Shown here: positions 12,741 to 25,600 of the stretch, piece by piece
How the letters are laid out: every line of letters begins with the position of its first letter
Numbering within the stretch: position 1 is the first letter of the stretch
Assembly: GCA_019843655.1 (NCBI GenBank)
Contig: JACDQD010000103.1
Location: forward strand, 6,138,001 to 6,202,000
DNA: 64,000 nucleotides
DNA from: Lethocerus indicus
Taxonomy: Eukaryota > Arthropoda > Insecta > Hemiptera > Belostomatidae
Direction: 5' to 3'
Notes under the pieces: model-generated
The model's database searches: none
What the model saw: only the letters and a program-made list of their open reading frames with translations
What the model was told of the DNA's origin: nothing
Translations under genes and position numbers: made by a program

Positions 12741-15354
12741 TGGTGGGGGGTATGCAGTTGTATGCGTGCAACCCTTTGGCGCCGGGACGCCGTATTCTCC
12801 CCCCTAGCGTTTTAAACGGACTATTTTACCTCCACCACAATCTCCTAATTGTTCTATCGCATGTTGTGTTACCCTCCCCTCCCCCCTCACGTAGCGATAC
12901 AACACACACACACGTTTTCTACCCCCTTCCTATTTAATTTCCAAATTGAGCGGCTCTACCACCCCTTCGACAATAACCGCGGCGTCGCATGCTACGGGGA
13001 GGGGTAAAAGCCGCACTACGGTCATTGGAAGATGAGAAATAAAGTGGAGGGAGGAAATAATGGCGGGTGAGGATTGAGTGAATCATGAAACGAAAACGTG
13101 TTCGGTCTCAACTGATTTAGGAGTGTAGCGGCCGTCATCCCTATTTCTGTGAAGACCGGTCGTATGGTCCTAGCAACTAAATAATTGCGGACTCTTCACA
13201 TTTTCTCATATCCAAAATGTTTCAATATCCGTTCTTTTTCAAGATAGATCTCGAATTTTCTCAGGAAAAAAAAGCGATGAATAGAGCCGGCGTTCTGAAT
13301 TTATACCCTCGGTTCGCCGGTTCCCATTCCGCTCCCTACCGAATTAATTAGCGTACCTTCGGATTTTCGGACGCCATTAGCGTTCCGCAAAATGGAATCC
13401 GAATTCTCCCTTCTGGAATACGCCGGCGGCGGAGATTAACCGGCCGTGATAAGCCTCCGCCCTGGAGATAGTAATACCCAGATTACTATTATTATGGTTC
13501 CTAGAGAAACCTAGTCTCTTGGCAGCCTTAATGCAAACCCGAGGTCCCAGATAAGGGGAGTAAAAAATAGAGGAGAAATATTTCTATTACGGAAATGTAT
13601 TTCTCCTGAAAATTAAACTAGAGAAAGTTTTGAATCGCACTACACCTGTATACCGTTTTTAACTTGTCTGCTTATTGTGTTACAGATAACAAGATGTTCT
13701 TTTTATTTTTATTAATCGCGTCGTTATTTCACTTTATCCGTTAGATAAATGAAAATGGTTTTTGTTCAGACTCGTGTGCACAAAAGTGTACCCGTCGTAG
13801 ATTTTCGAATCCAACACGGTCGCGGTTTATAATCAATTGCATGTATAAATTCCAATTCTGAATTCCAATCATATTACAGATTTATCAAGTAAAAGAAATT
13901 GGAATCCACATACAGGAAACGACGTTACAAATTATTACAAGCTAGTGAGACTAGTGGACAACATATCACAAAACCTTCCGTTCGAAACTATCCCGTCAAT
14001 CCCGGCTCTCCTCGAGTCATCTTCCTGAAAATCACTGTACACTCGCTTTGACAAATAGCGCTGTCGGTAAATATAATTTTGGAAAATTCTAGTGGTGACT
14101 ACCTCCTCGACTGTACCCTGGGCGCGGTACCCCGATTTGGCGAAAGCGCGAGTAGCTTGAAGGCATTTGAAAACTTGTAAGATCGGCATTATTGAAGACC
14201 CTTCAGCAAATACCCATTATAGTGGGCGCGGCATGGGGATGAAACGCGTGGTGTGGGGGATGGGGTGGAGGGGGGGTTCGAATTCCTGAATTCCTGAACG
14301 GGCGATATAAAAAGGGAGGCTGGATCGTGTGTCAAAAGCATCTCCCCGGCGTTATTGCATTTCGGACATTTCATCCCGACACAGGGCCGCCGCTATTCAA
14401 ATTATTTTTCCCGTTGGCGAAATAAGAAATAGGAACGCAGATAATGTCCGGGCGGTGTCCAACTGGAGGGAATCGAATATTTCGATTAAACATTCGTGAC
14501 GGAGCTGCTGTGAGGGGGATTCCTATCCAGTTTGTAAATATATCAAGAAAAACCAGCGGAAATTCCAACAGCGTATTATTTCAATTGGGTACACGGCGAT
14601 ATTGGTGTCAGTATGTGTTGTCAGTTGGTGTTCTCTTTATTAACGTAATATTAATATCGTGACCAGTTTCAACACAACATCAAAAACAGGCCTATGCCTC
14701 CGTTCGGCCAAAAACACATCCGGTTTGAACAAGATCCGATTCAGTTCTGGGAAGTGCTACGTGCGCAGAAGAATTACACGACGAGAATAATTACACATAA
14801 AAGAAATATAAATTTAAATCCCGCTGTAGCCCGAACACGCAACCAAAATGGGTCACGCAATTTGAGTTCCAAAGAACACAAATCCTGTCGAGGGAAAATA
14901 AATTTTTAAAGATACTTGAAATGCGTCCGGAAAAACATGTCTACAATAAATATTTAGAATAAGTTGCAGACAGGCGGCAATTGTCCAAACTGACAAGTCG
15001 GCCGGGACTTTACACAAGTTAACAATATCCGGGGCCAGATTAAACAAGAAGTTGGGAAGACTTCCGAAACGGTCGCACGATTAGTAAATCATGGGAGGGG
15101 AGGGCTAGAACAGAACAAGCCAAACAGAGGGAACAGCACTTAGCATTCAAGTCCGAGTTCGACACCACACTTCTGGGAGGAGGGGGGGAGGGTGTTTAAC
15201 TGGGTTTAGATTTCCGACTGGGATTTATTCAAATAAACTAGTTTGTATCCCATTTTCCCTCGAAGACATATAACACGGCTCCCTTCCCAATGCACACAGC
15301 TACAAGTTCAGCTTATTTTTTCAGCCTTCATACTAGTCAGGAATGTGTAAAATT

Positions 15355-15560
15355 ATTTTCGGCGAAAGAGATATTACACTTTTCAAAGAAAAACAAATAT
15401 AATTCAGTTTCAGAAATTATACAAGTCCGATCTTACCAAAGAGAAGCCGGTGGAAGAGATTGACCTGAGCCTATCCATGTCCCGACAAGGGATGGACAAG
15501 GTATAAAGGCAGTAACCGTAAACGTCTGTAAGGTTGTAAACATAAGCCTTCCCCTTTCAC
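15355..15560 (-). repeat. Dispersed repeat family R1, copy 3 (inverted)
   Basis: Starts with ttttcggcgaaagagat and aaacaaatataattcag, then gacaagggatggacaagg, ggcagtaaccgtaaacgtct and ggttgtaaaca. This is the reverse orientation of the copy at 9.9 kb. Confidence 0.55.
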
Positions 15561-18500
15561 GTGACTCAGGCGGAAAAAAGTCGAATTCGACTTTTTGAAA
15601 AATTTGAATTTGACCGGGATGTGGTGCAGAAGAAGAGATGAGAATTTAGACCGGGACCTCTTTGTCATTTTGCGGCCCTCTCACCCTCCCCCCTTTACCA
15701 ATTACATTTTGGGGAGGGAGGGCGTGAGCCTGCTCCTCGCTTTCTACGTAATCCAATTTTGCCGGGGGTTCTACTAGCGCGCCTTGCATAATGGCCCGGC
15801 AAAATAACTCAGACTAATGGCCGACCACCACCACCACCACCCCCCCCTCTTTGTACCACTGGAAATGAGTCGGGAATTCGAGTTACAACCCTTACCAGGA
15901 CCAATTATAAAGGGAAGACGCCGGCCAATTCGCCCCTCTATCTCTCTCCCTCCTCGCTCTATCACTCCATCTCTCTCCCTCTCTCTTTCTCTCTCGGGCC
16001 TAATGTTGACTAATTCAGGGCCCGGAGCTCCTTCATTTGTCGGAGTAACATCTGCCCCCGGGTTATTATGATTATTGTTATACCCGCGAGGGGCGGCATT
16101 CTGTCGTTCCTGAGCTCGTTCAAAAAAAATGCCGACCCACCACCGGCTTATACCCCGGACACATTTCGTTATCGTTTGTTTTCATTTTTGTTTATAGTCA
16201 CAACTACAATTTTTTATTATATCTAGTGATGGTGGGCTGTTTTATTCAGTCACGGAACTCTTGAAAGGAGAAGCCGCCCGATATATAAACTCGACGTATA
16301 GACTCTCCTGCCATTAATCAGGTCGTAAGGAAATAGCGTGGCCACCTCCTTTTTAGGAAGGCGAAGCGTGGAAACTTGTCGAATTAAGAGATTGGAAGTT
16401 TGAGATATTTTAGGAAGGAAGAATTTATAACTCTAAGGAATTTCGCGTAATACTTTTGGTTTTTTATTGTATTTGGAACCCCTCTCAGTAGCTTAATGTT
16501 TCCCTACTACTATTAGTAATGACAACATTCCCTCTTTCACATCTGACAATATTAGATAGTAGTAGGTAGTAGTATTGTCGCTTCAATAATATCTAAAAAT
16601 ATAATTGTCTAATGTCCTTGTGATTTTGGGGTTTATTTTAACCTAAGTAACTTGTACACCTTTTTGGAAATTGAATTTAACCCTCCATCCCTGTAATTAA
16701 AATAATAATCAAACGGTTTTGTTTAGTCGACGCTCTAACAGGAGCTCTAGGGAGAAGAGCAGGCGATCGGTGTTTGTTCAACCAGCCCTTCTGTAATATC
16801 CTTCTGTCTCCATCTCCTTCTATCTTCCCCATCTCTGCATATCTCTCCCCCCCCCCTCTATCGTCAGTTCGCCCTCGTCCCTCCCCTTCGAGCGTCGGTT
16901 CAAAGCAAATATTTTCCTTCCATATTTTATTCCCCTCCGTGCAGTATACACAAGAATTACAAATAGCACCCGTCAACCCCCTTAGTTTCCGGCGGTTAGC
17001 CTTGAATTAAAGTCTGGCGACGTGGAAAAGCCAAAAGCTCTAAGCTTCAATAATACGAATTGAATTTAAAGCATTATGGTATAATATTTATTATTTACTA
17101 TTGATAATAAGAAGCTTTCCCACCGCAATTACAATTCAGTCCTTTCTTTCAATTCTAATCGCTAGGCGGCGTTCGGCCCGAAACGTTAATTAACCGGCCT
17201 GGAAACCTATTAGCCGCCCCGATACTGCTGAGCGAGCGTAAACAAAATGAACACGATCTAATTAAATTACCAATTAGTATATATGGCTAGCCTATAATAA
17301 TATTTATGGCCGTAATTAATGCGGCCGCGCGCGTGCTATTCAGGGAGGTTGAGTAAACCGGTAGCGTTGTCACCGTTTCATTTTCCATTTCAATATTAAC
17401 CACAAATTAACATAAATGAACTTTGAATGATGGATTCAGATAATTGTCGGGCAATAATACGATTTTAAAAGAAACAACGGCGGCACAGTCCGAAATGCTA
17501 ATGCTCCTGTCACCTGAAAGTAGGACCACTCTGCCACTAAATATAATAATAAACATTGTATTTGTAAGTCGAAATAAAAAAGAGAAAAAACAACTGAATA
17601 ATGTTGAAAGCGACATTGTTACTCTTCCTCAGTTAACCTTCGTTCATCTATTTAAGTGTTTAGAGGTATAAACAATTTCGAATAAAGTTGGGTCATTTTG
17701 AACTGACAGACTACAATTATCTGCAGTGAGGCACTGGCGATCTCGTGTTCTGACACGGTCGGGACGGTTACTAAACAAGTCGTTAGTAACCTGCACTTTT
17801 CACTAGCGGTTTCACGTTCGGTAAATAAAACTAGACCGACGGACTGAAGGCTGGCCGTGTAATATATGATGTTAGATAATTAATAGAAGTCCGGCCGTCC
17901 CCGTGTAATGAATAATTGGACCGTGTAATGCGGGTTTTAGTCGGCTCTCGAGCTCACAAAGCTCGTGTTGAAAGCCTCTGCGACCGACACGTCCCGCTGT
18001 AGATTAACCGTTTTGTATATAAATCTACATACATACATACACATATATACGGGTTGGAATAACTAGTTAGAAAGGTGGAGATAATGAGTCCTCAACTTCT
18101 ATATTTCCGGTTTAAAACATTCACAGTATTAAATAGAAAACAATGAAAGCAACCAGTGTGCGTGAACCAATGGTCCATTTACAATTTACATAGCGTAGAT
18201 TTTGATTCTTTTACGTTGTTTAAATACAATAATTTTACATTGACTGTAGCTGGGTGAGGGCAGTGTTAAAAGTTGCCTAAAGGAGGACGGGCACTAACAA
18301 ATTTTGTTGAATTAGATTGAGCGTCTATAACAGTCGGCCGGGAACCGCCCATGGCGCCTCACACACGGCCGCTCACAGATAACTTCACTGTCATTTTTAA
18401 ATTACCATTATTAACATCATGTTCTATTGTTCTCTGAACACGGCATAATTTAGCCGTAACGCGCGATTCAATTGAGGAACAAGATTTAACGGAGCTTTGG

Positions 18501-18782
18501 TTATTGAAGAGTAACAATTTCGCATGAACTACGTATCCATCATTATCACTAATTAACTTGCGGTAGGTTCGAATAAAACATTGGTAACGACCTCGCTTAT
18601 CCTTGCTTCTGATATGTCTACTGAATGGCAATATTATATAATTTACTGTTACCTATCAATATTGCCTAGAAATATTTCACAACTACTAAGCATTTTCCAG
18701 TGAAAAGCAACTATTCAATTTCTACAATGAAGATTCACCTTTTATTGGTGATGTATTGGACCTTCCTTGCATTCCACATGAC

Positions 18783-18976
18783 AATCTTAATCCGCCATCA
18801 TACAACCGTAATACACCTTAATTCATTTTGATCCTGTCTTAATCCGCCTTAATCCATCCTTAATCTGCCTTAATCCAGCCCTAACCCAACTTAATCCACC
18901 TTTATCCTGTCTTAATCCATCTTAATTAACCTTAACCCATTTTTGATCAACCTTAATCCAACATTAAACTGCCCTA
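18783..18976. repeat. Degenerate CTTAATCC minisatellite
   Basis: About 190 bp built from a loosely conserved 10-12-bp unit around CTTAATCC(R)CC, repeated over a dozen times with variants such as cctaacccaa, tttatcctgt and cttaattaac. A shorter relative (cttaatccaccttaatctag) is at about 8635. No open frame uses it. Confidence 0.8.
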
Positions 18977-19073
18977 GGTTGTGTAATAAGTTTCTAGAAT
19001 GTAGACATTTACATCAGACATCCCCAATCAGCAAACCTTGTAGGATACGAAACATATTCTCTCTTAAAAAAAA

Positions 19074-19094
19074 AATATATATATATATATATAT
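19074..19094. repeat. (AT)n microsatellite
   Basis: A poly-A stretch running into an AT dinucleotide tract. Confidence 0.85.
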
Positions 19095-19879
19095 CCGCGT
19101 CACCCAAGCAGTAACATTTAAACTTTGCACAAATTTATTTATTACAAAAAATCGCGCTTTATGCGAGTTTTGTAATATTTTTTACTGGGATCAATTGTTT
19201 TTAAGTGACCCATCCAAAATATTTGTACGGCTGGTGTGATGCTCCCTTTTCGGTGGTAATAAATAACCCTACTCCGGTTCTGGTTCTGACATCCCGAACA
19301 TCCGGGAGGATCCACATCGCACCCGGTAGCCGGTAGAGTGGCACCACTCGATTGGTATTAACAGCCCCGCGCTAGAGCTTTGACGAGGGCTCTCTACTCC
19401 CAAAATTACAGCCTGCCTCGTCCTCGTTTTTTTTCGATTTCAAAAACCCGTGCACTTCGTGAAACGAAAATTCAGATTGGTGCGGATTAATATTTATCAT
19501 AAGCAAATTTAAGCGAGGTTCTTGTATCTATTGACACAGTTAATTTTATCGAAAAAATCAATTTAAAAGATGGCAATTAAAATGAAATATAAATATCATT
19601 CCTCACTGAATACTACCATAGGGCAGAGCTTTCGAAGTACCCCACCACGAACTATATTAAACTTCTGACAATTATGTCGTTCAATTTAAAACTGATAAAT
19701 CCTACAATTTGAAATTCACTATATATGTTCGATAAACCTGTCCAACATACGCAATATTGCCGCGTACATTGACGCTTTTGTGTAAATAATATTCCAATGT
19801 TATTGTACAACTCCGCGTATGATTTGACAGCTTTGTCTAAATTCACATTCCACGAAATAGTACGCCTGTGGCATACTGG

Positions 19880-19985
19880 CGTGTTTGTTTACAGTCCGCT
19901 TCGATATATCGATATATACTACGACTAGGAACAATCGATACTGGGGTTGGGGTTAGCCGGGACCGTATACTGGGAATTTACCCGT
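19880..19985. repeat. MITE-like repeat R2, fragment 1
   Basis: Contains ttcgatatatcgatatata and ends with ccgggaccgtatactgggaattta. Variants of that end recur at 25,097-25,118 and, inverted, at 46,284-46,303. No coding sequence. Assigned to a short inverted-repeat family by this similarity only. Confidence 0.4.
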
Positions 19986-22186
19986 TCAAATGTGGTTATG
20001 TAAATAAAACCAATGTTTGACACAGCGGACGTTGTTTTATGGGCTCGCTTTTGTAATCGAACCTCTAATTACTCGACCGTTTTACCGCCGGGGGTTCATG
20101 ACCGGCACACATAAAATTCAGAATATCGCAATAAATTTGATTTCTATCTAATTGTTATTTTAAATGCAAATAGTCCCTCACCCCCTGAACGAGATTTGAA
20201 ACCCTGAGTATGCAAATTGGGCCCGCCGGGTTTCTTGTAACACAACGAAGATTACCCGCATTCGGGGTTTAATTAACAGTGCTCGCGGGACGCGCTAGCA
20301 TTCTGTTCGCCCGGTTAACATTTTTGTTTTCGTCCGTAATGAAATTTGACCGAGTTAAGACGACACCGAACCGACGATTACGCGAAACCGGTGCACAGAA
20401 GGGTTATATTACGGCCGAACGTTAGCCATGCGCTACTTTTTCAATTTTGTCGACCGTTTAGAGTCAGCCAATTTCGCTATAAATAAGGAACGTCTTATCG
20501 TTAATCCAAAGGATTTGTATTCCCGAGCGATATCCGGGTTGGCAACGGGATACGTTCTTTTGGCAACACCTTTACACCTTGAAGATGGGTGTGTTCACGA
20601 TTTTACAAACAAACGTCATCCTATTCGAATTCATATCCCGCTAACGGTATACGAACCCGAATTACAATACACGAGAATCGTGGGTCAATAAATTATTATT
20701 AAATATGTAGACTTTTATTTTGAACGGATACGGACGAGAGGATTGAGAAGGTGTGGAATGAAATATGGGAATACTGGATTATGACTGGATCAACTGCCGT
20801 ACGTCCACGTCGGTTTCAATATAGCTTTTTATATTGTCAATTTGTTGGTTATGGTAAGTTTCGAAGTCCTTTTCAGATCCACTAGGTATAAATCTACTCT
20901 ATTCCACGCGAGTCATTTCTCTGTATAGAGCTCTAAGGTATGCGTCAAACTGACACATAAGACAGGTCGGCGACAGTAGCGCTACTATTAAGGTGCATTA
21001 ACAGAACAATTTAATTACCAGCCCACCCCTAACGCTGGTATAATAGTGCTCAGGCTTCATTAGTGGGATATTAATTATTGCTTTATTCCGACCCTCCATT
21101 TGCACCCTATTCCCACTCCCCTTCCAACCCTTTTTGGAACTTAATTGTGTGTTACCGGGACAGCGACGTGGCAAAAATTTCATAAAAGGAGAAAATTATT
21201 TGATATAAAAGGATTTAAAAAAAAATTAAATATTACATTCGCGATTAATTTACCCTTAATCATAATTACAGTGGCCATACCAATCGAGGGATTCCTGTAC
21301 TAAATTGGGAACGAGATCCTTTTTTTGTTGGCCCATTTGATAAATTAAGCTATAGATGTCTCAAATGTCGATATCGCGTCGATGTTTTCCACCAAATGTG
21401 AGCGTGCGCGCTCGGTCCATGGACCTGCCCGTAATCGGGGTTCTCTCGATATTAGTAGTCGAAAGTTAAATTGCAAAAGTTGGGCCCAATCGGTTGGGCG
21501 CAAATCGGGCTTAAAGCTCACCCTCAGTGTCGGACAAGCTTTTTTTTAATCCCGGCCAGCCTGGGATCCTATTCGAATCTGTTATACTCGCTTTCATCGA
21601 TATTCGAGTACGGTATATGACGTTGTATTTATATGTTCGATTCAATATCACTTGCAACGTTGCAAGCTTTCAGGACTTAGAAAATAGCTGGGGAAAGTAT
21701 ATTGGGACAGGGGTGTAATTTTAAATTTAAATGCCCCATTACCAATTTACCTGAGCATAAAATATGGCAGACATAATAGGAGTTAGCTCCTATTCAATCA
21801 GACGAATGAAATGTTAGTGATCGCAGAGAAAACGCATAAGCAGCTATTGCAATATATAAGCAACGTTGAATAAAAGAATATGTTTGGGCTAACCGGGATT
21901 TAATTCTTCTGAACTGTCGACCGAAAATAAAAATTACCCGAAGGAAATATATCCCCGGGATGCTTCCATCCCGTCACGTCCAACCCTACTCTAAAGGTTC
22001 CGAGAGAGGGTAGCCACCCCTCTCGTGGCTCGTTATGCAAATGCGGGAGAACTTCAAATATATCAAGTTTTGTATTTGTCGACAGTCAATTCGCCCGGAT
22101 ATTCTACCGCTCATATCGTTGCCTGTCTGATGTTGAATTTGATGTTTATTGTAATTACGGAGAATATTGACTATGATTTAAGATTG

Positions 22187-22557
22187 ACTATGGTTGGTTG
22201 TACAATAGAAATCCGAGAATCCCAAAGATTCTACGATTCTCGGAATGACGAAATTTTCTGGACCACGTATTTTTTTTCTTTATACCCCCAACTTGTTTTG
22301 TTATAACGAAGTGTTACCTGTATTTCTATTCTACTTATAACGATAAAGGTTGTTTGTACAATAGAAATTCGAGAATCCCAAAGTTTCAACGATTCTCGGA
22401 ATGACGAAATTTTCTGGACCACTTATTTTTTTTTCTTTAAACCACCACGTTGATTTGTTATAACGAAGTGTTAACTGTATTTCTATTATACTTATAAGGA
22501 TAAAGGTTGATTGTACAATAAAGATCACTAATCCCAAAATTTCGACGATTTTCAGGA
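22187..22557. repeat. Tandem repeat, about 156-bp period, 2.4 copies, with internal hairpin
   Basis: The tacaatagaaatncgagaatccca block begins at 22,201, 22,357 and (diverged) 22,514, giving a period of 156-157 bp. Units one and two each contain the arms CGAGAATC and GATTCTCG around a short loop. The third copy has lost the pairing. The array ends about 70 bp before Appl exon 2. Confidence 0.85.
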
Positions 22558-22624
22558 TACATTTTTAGGATCGTCTGCCTTCTTTATAGCGAGTTCTTAC
22601 CTGTTTTTCCTTGTCCGTTCTCAG

Positions 22625-25600
22625 GGCGCCGGGGACATCCCAGCGGCTCACTTCGAGCCCCAGGTGGCGATGGTCTGCAATTCCAAGAGCGGCGACCAGC
22701 CCTACCACAGCCAGTACATGACCGAATCGGGTAGGTGGACAACCGACCTGACGCACAAGATAACATGTGCCAAAGAGAAAATGGACATCTTGGAATACTG
22801 CAAAAAGGTATCAGTGCCCTTCTGTTAATTCATTTTGTCGCGGTTTAAATAGAATTGAAAACCTATAATGTTATAATCACTCCGATTACACTTTGTGCGG
22901 ACGTCTTAAAGAGATTCGCCCAGTCAAAAGGGTAACTAAGCGGCAAAGAAACCGAGCTCAGTTTCTAGAAAAAAGGGTTACAGTTATAGAAAATTACGGA
23001 GAGTACACTGTCGATTAATGAATACTGTTTTTCATGGAATTCGTTGATCACCCAATAATTGGGATCCGTATGTGTCCCCTGAACCGAAACTCAGTTTGTC
23101 ACCCCCGTTCTCGGGATAAAATATCGTTTAGCTGTAGTCACATTTCACGGCTCGCAGAGATGGAAAGGGTAGATCAGGGGTGAATTAAGATTAGTTCTAA
23201 ATGGAGTTTTAAAACTTGTCCCCCTTTATTTCTCCCCCTGATCTTATCACCGGCCACTCCCGGCCCTTCATTAAATTTCCCTTTAAATTTATATTCCCCG
23301 ACTGTAATTGAATGGTTAAAGTATCCTAATGGCAGTTTCGTTTGTGCGATTTTATATATAAACAAACTGTTTGTTGAAACTTATGATGTTTATTGAAACA
23401 TCATGATCTTGAAATGCCAGCTTGGGTAAGTTGGGCTTTCCAAAATTGTCCTTGAAATTAGGGTGTTAATTGAGCCACAGGCGAACTGGGTGCACTATTT
23501 CTGACTAACTTGTTTTATAATCGCCAGGTTACGCTCTAGTTTTATTAGTTCGTAAAACGGATCTATTATTTTTTCAGGTCTATCCCAAACGGGACATCAC
23601 AAACATCGTCGAATCCAGTCACTTCGTAAAAATTACAAACTGGTGCAAAGTTGGACACGCCAAGTGCAAACATACCGATTGGGTCAAGCCTTACAGATGT
23701 CTTGGTGAGAAACAACATTCCAAATTGCCTATCAGAAGTAATAACAAATATTGAACGAATATCTATTTTTATTTAATTACAAAGATAGATACCACTTAGT
23801 TGTAATGTAGGCTATCTGTACCAGATCTGTACCGCCGACAGTACTTTTGTGGAAAGGAAAGGTTCCTTTCGGACGGAAACTTTCGGTCTACCCTTGAAAA
23901 TTCGAGATGATGAAGAAAGATTAACAATTAGTTCATTCGCTTTCGTCTGAATGGGTGCAGAAGCTGCAATTTTTCTTTCATGCGTTTGTTCACGGAACTC
24001 GCAATTGTTGTTCCATCTCTTCCTCGTCTCACATTTCTGAATGAGTCCGTCAAGAGCGCTATCTCTCGGCCGGCGACTGTTAACGCTCTTATCTTCTCGG
24101 CCCGCCTTACCAAGTGGAAATTGATTTCCACTCAGGTGGCCGTTCACGCACCACCGAGGAAAACTCTCCTCAACCCGCGATAATAAAGATGATTTTCCTG
24201 CTCGCCCCCCGGCACAGATAGTGCTGGTTTTCACGGGCTTCGAATAAGCACTTGGAAAGAGATTTTTCCGCAACTTCGGATTGGAAATGTTTGCAAGCAT
24301 ATTTTTAATTAAAAAAAAATAAAACAAATACAGATACAAATGCAGTATTTTTTTAAAAACAAATTTGTTTTGATATATGCATTCCAACCCGAGGCCTTTC
24401 TACATTTATGCACACCAGTATTAAAACTAAATATACTTGTATTGTTATGGTAATCGGGAAAATTAAGATATATGCTGATAAATTGGGAAAATAAAGTAAG
24501 CCAAACATTACTTCTAGGTGTAATGTGAAACGTTCTAGATTTCAGTAATAGCCCTCGAGTTATATTGAACTATGAGTTCTGGGCAAATTTCAGAGGAACC
24601 GAGTTAAGTGTTCTGTTCAATCGTGACACTTTTCCCATAAAGTATTGACATTAAAAATACGCAGATGTTACAGACAATACTGTTGGTTTCCTTACTGATT
24701 GAAATAAAACACTTGGAGGGCTCTCTAATAATGAGAAGGGACTCAAGCTATTTATTTAACTCCACAAGTTAAGTATAGGACAATTATACCCCACCATAAA
24801 TAGCTCACCTAATAATTTGTAAGGCTTTAATAATAGGCAATAATAGAAAACAGTTAACGGTCCCACTACTGATATCGCGTAACCTCACTATCGACCTCTT
24901 TCGTATATCGATATATGGTTCCATTCGATATTTTCTATCCGCCGCGTTTTCTGCCGCTGTCTCAAATTCTGTCTCTTCCCACAGCGTAAAAAGGAGTGTT
25001 CGTTCTGGTAGTTACTTTGAGAATAGTTTCGATATATATGGATGTATGCCAGCACGGAATAATCGACTCGTTATTAGTGCGCCAAGGAGAGGTGGGACCG
25101 TATACTGTGATTTAACCGCAATTTTCTAACTTAGTTTCTCACTCAATTTCACGCCAGGATCAACTATATCGCCTTTGTTTACTAATTTTTTTTGCAGAGG
25201 GGCCTTTCCAAAGCGACGCACTCCTCGTTCCGGAAAACTGTCTGTTCGACCACATTCACAACCAGACGAAATGCTGGGAGTTCGAGAAGTGGAACCAGAC
25301 CGCCGCCCAGGCCTGCCAAATCAGGGGAATGACGCTCAGGACTTTCGCCATGCTGCTACCCTGCGGGATATCCCTATTTTCCGGCGTCGAATTCGTCTGC
25401 TGTCCCGCCAAGGGTAACCTTTTCCTCCGAGTTTTCTTTGCATGAGAACAGTGCCTAAAAATTTAATTTTAATGGGTGGCGTAAATCATCGGATTGTAGA
25501 TAGTTGGAAGATTCTGAATGGGAAGAATTAGTTTAGAGCTGGAATATAATCGACATTAGATTTGGATAGAAGATTTGTAATTTGCAGATAAGACACCAAT

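Larger units (their letters stand above)
1..22624. other. Gene-free region upstream of Appl exon 2 (intergenic and/or Appl intron 1)
   Basis: No open frame in these 22.6 kb looks like a real exon on either strand. The open frames are short, of low complexity or antisense to nothing recognisable. The first recognisable coding exon, at 22,625, starts in phase 0 directly inside the APPL E1 domain, so the signal-peptide exon must lie upstream. In Drosophila the first Appl intron is very long. By analogy, much of this stretch may be intron, but no exon 1 could be identified here and it may lie beyond the left edge. The stretch contains simple repeats, a CTTAATCC-type minisatellite, a Penelope-like fragment, copies of dispersed repeats, and many GC-rich blocks between TAATTA-like motifs. 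Some of those could be regulatory, but that cannot be shown by reading alone. Confidence 0.6.

Noticed and set aside
14270..14320. GGTTCGAATTCC resembling a tRNA B box
   Set aside because: No A box, cloverleaf arms or terminator in the right positions.
20428..20691. 87-codon plus-strand open frame
   Set aside because: Considered as an Appl first exon, but it has no signal peptide and no phase-0 donor leading to the E1 exon.
23812..24387. 191-codon minus-strand open frame inside an Appl intron
   Set aside because: No recognisable domain, odd composition, and one frame of this size is plausible by chance in 64 kb; it sits between two well-supported Appl exons on the other strand.
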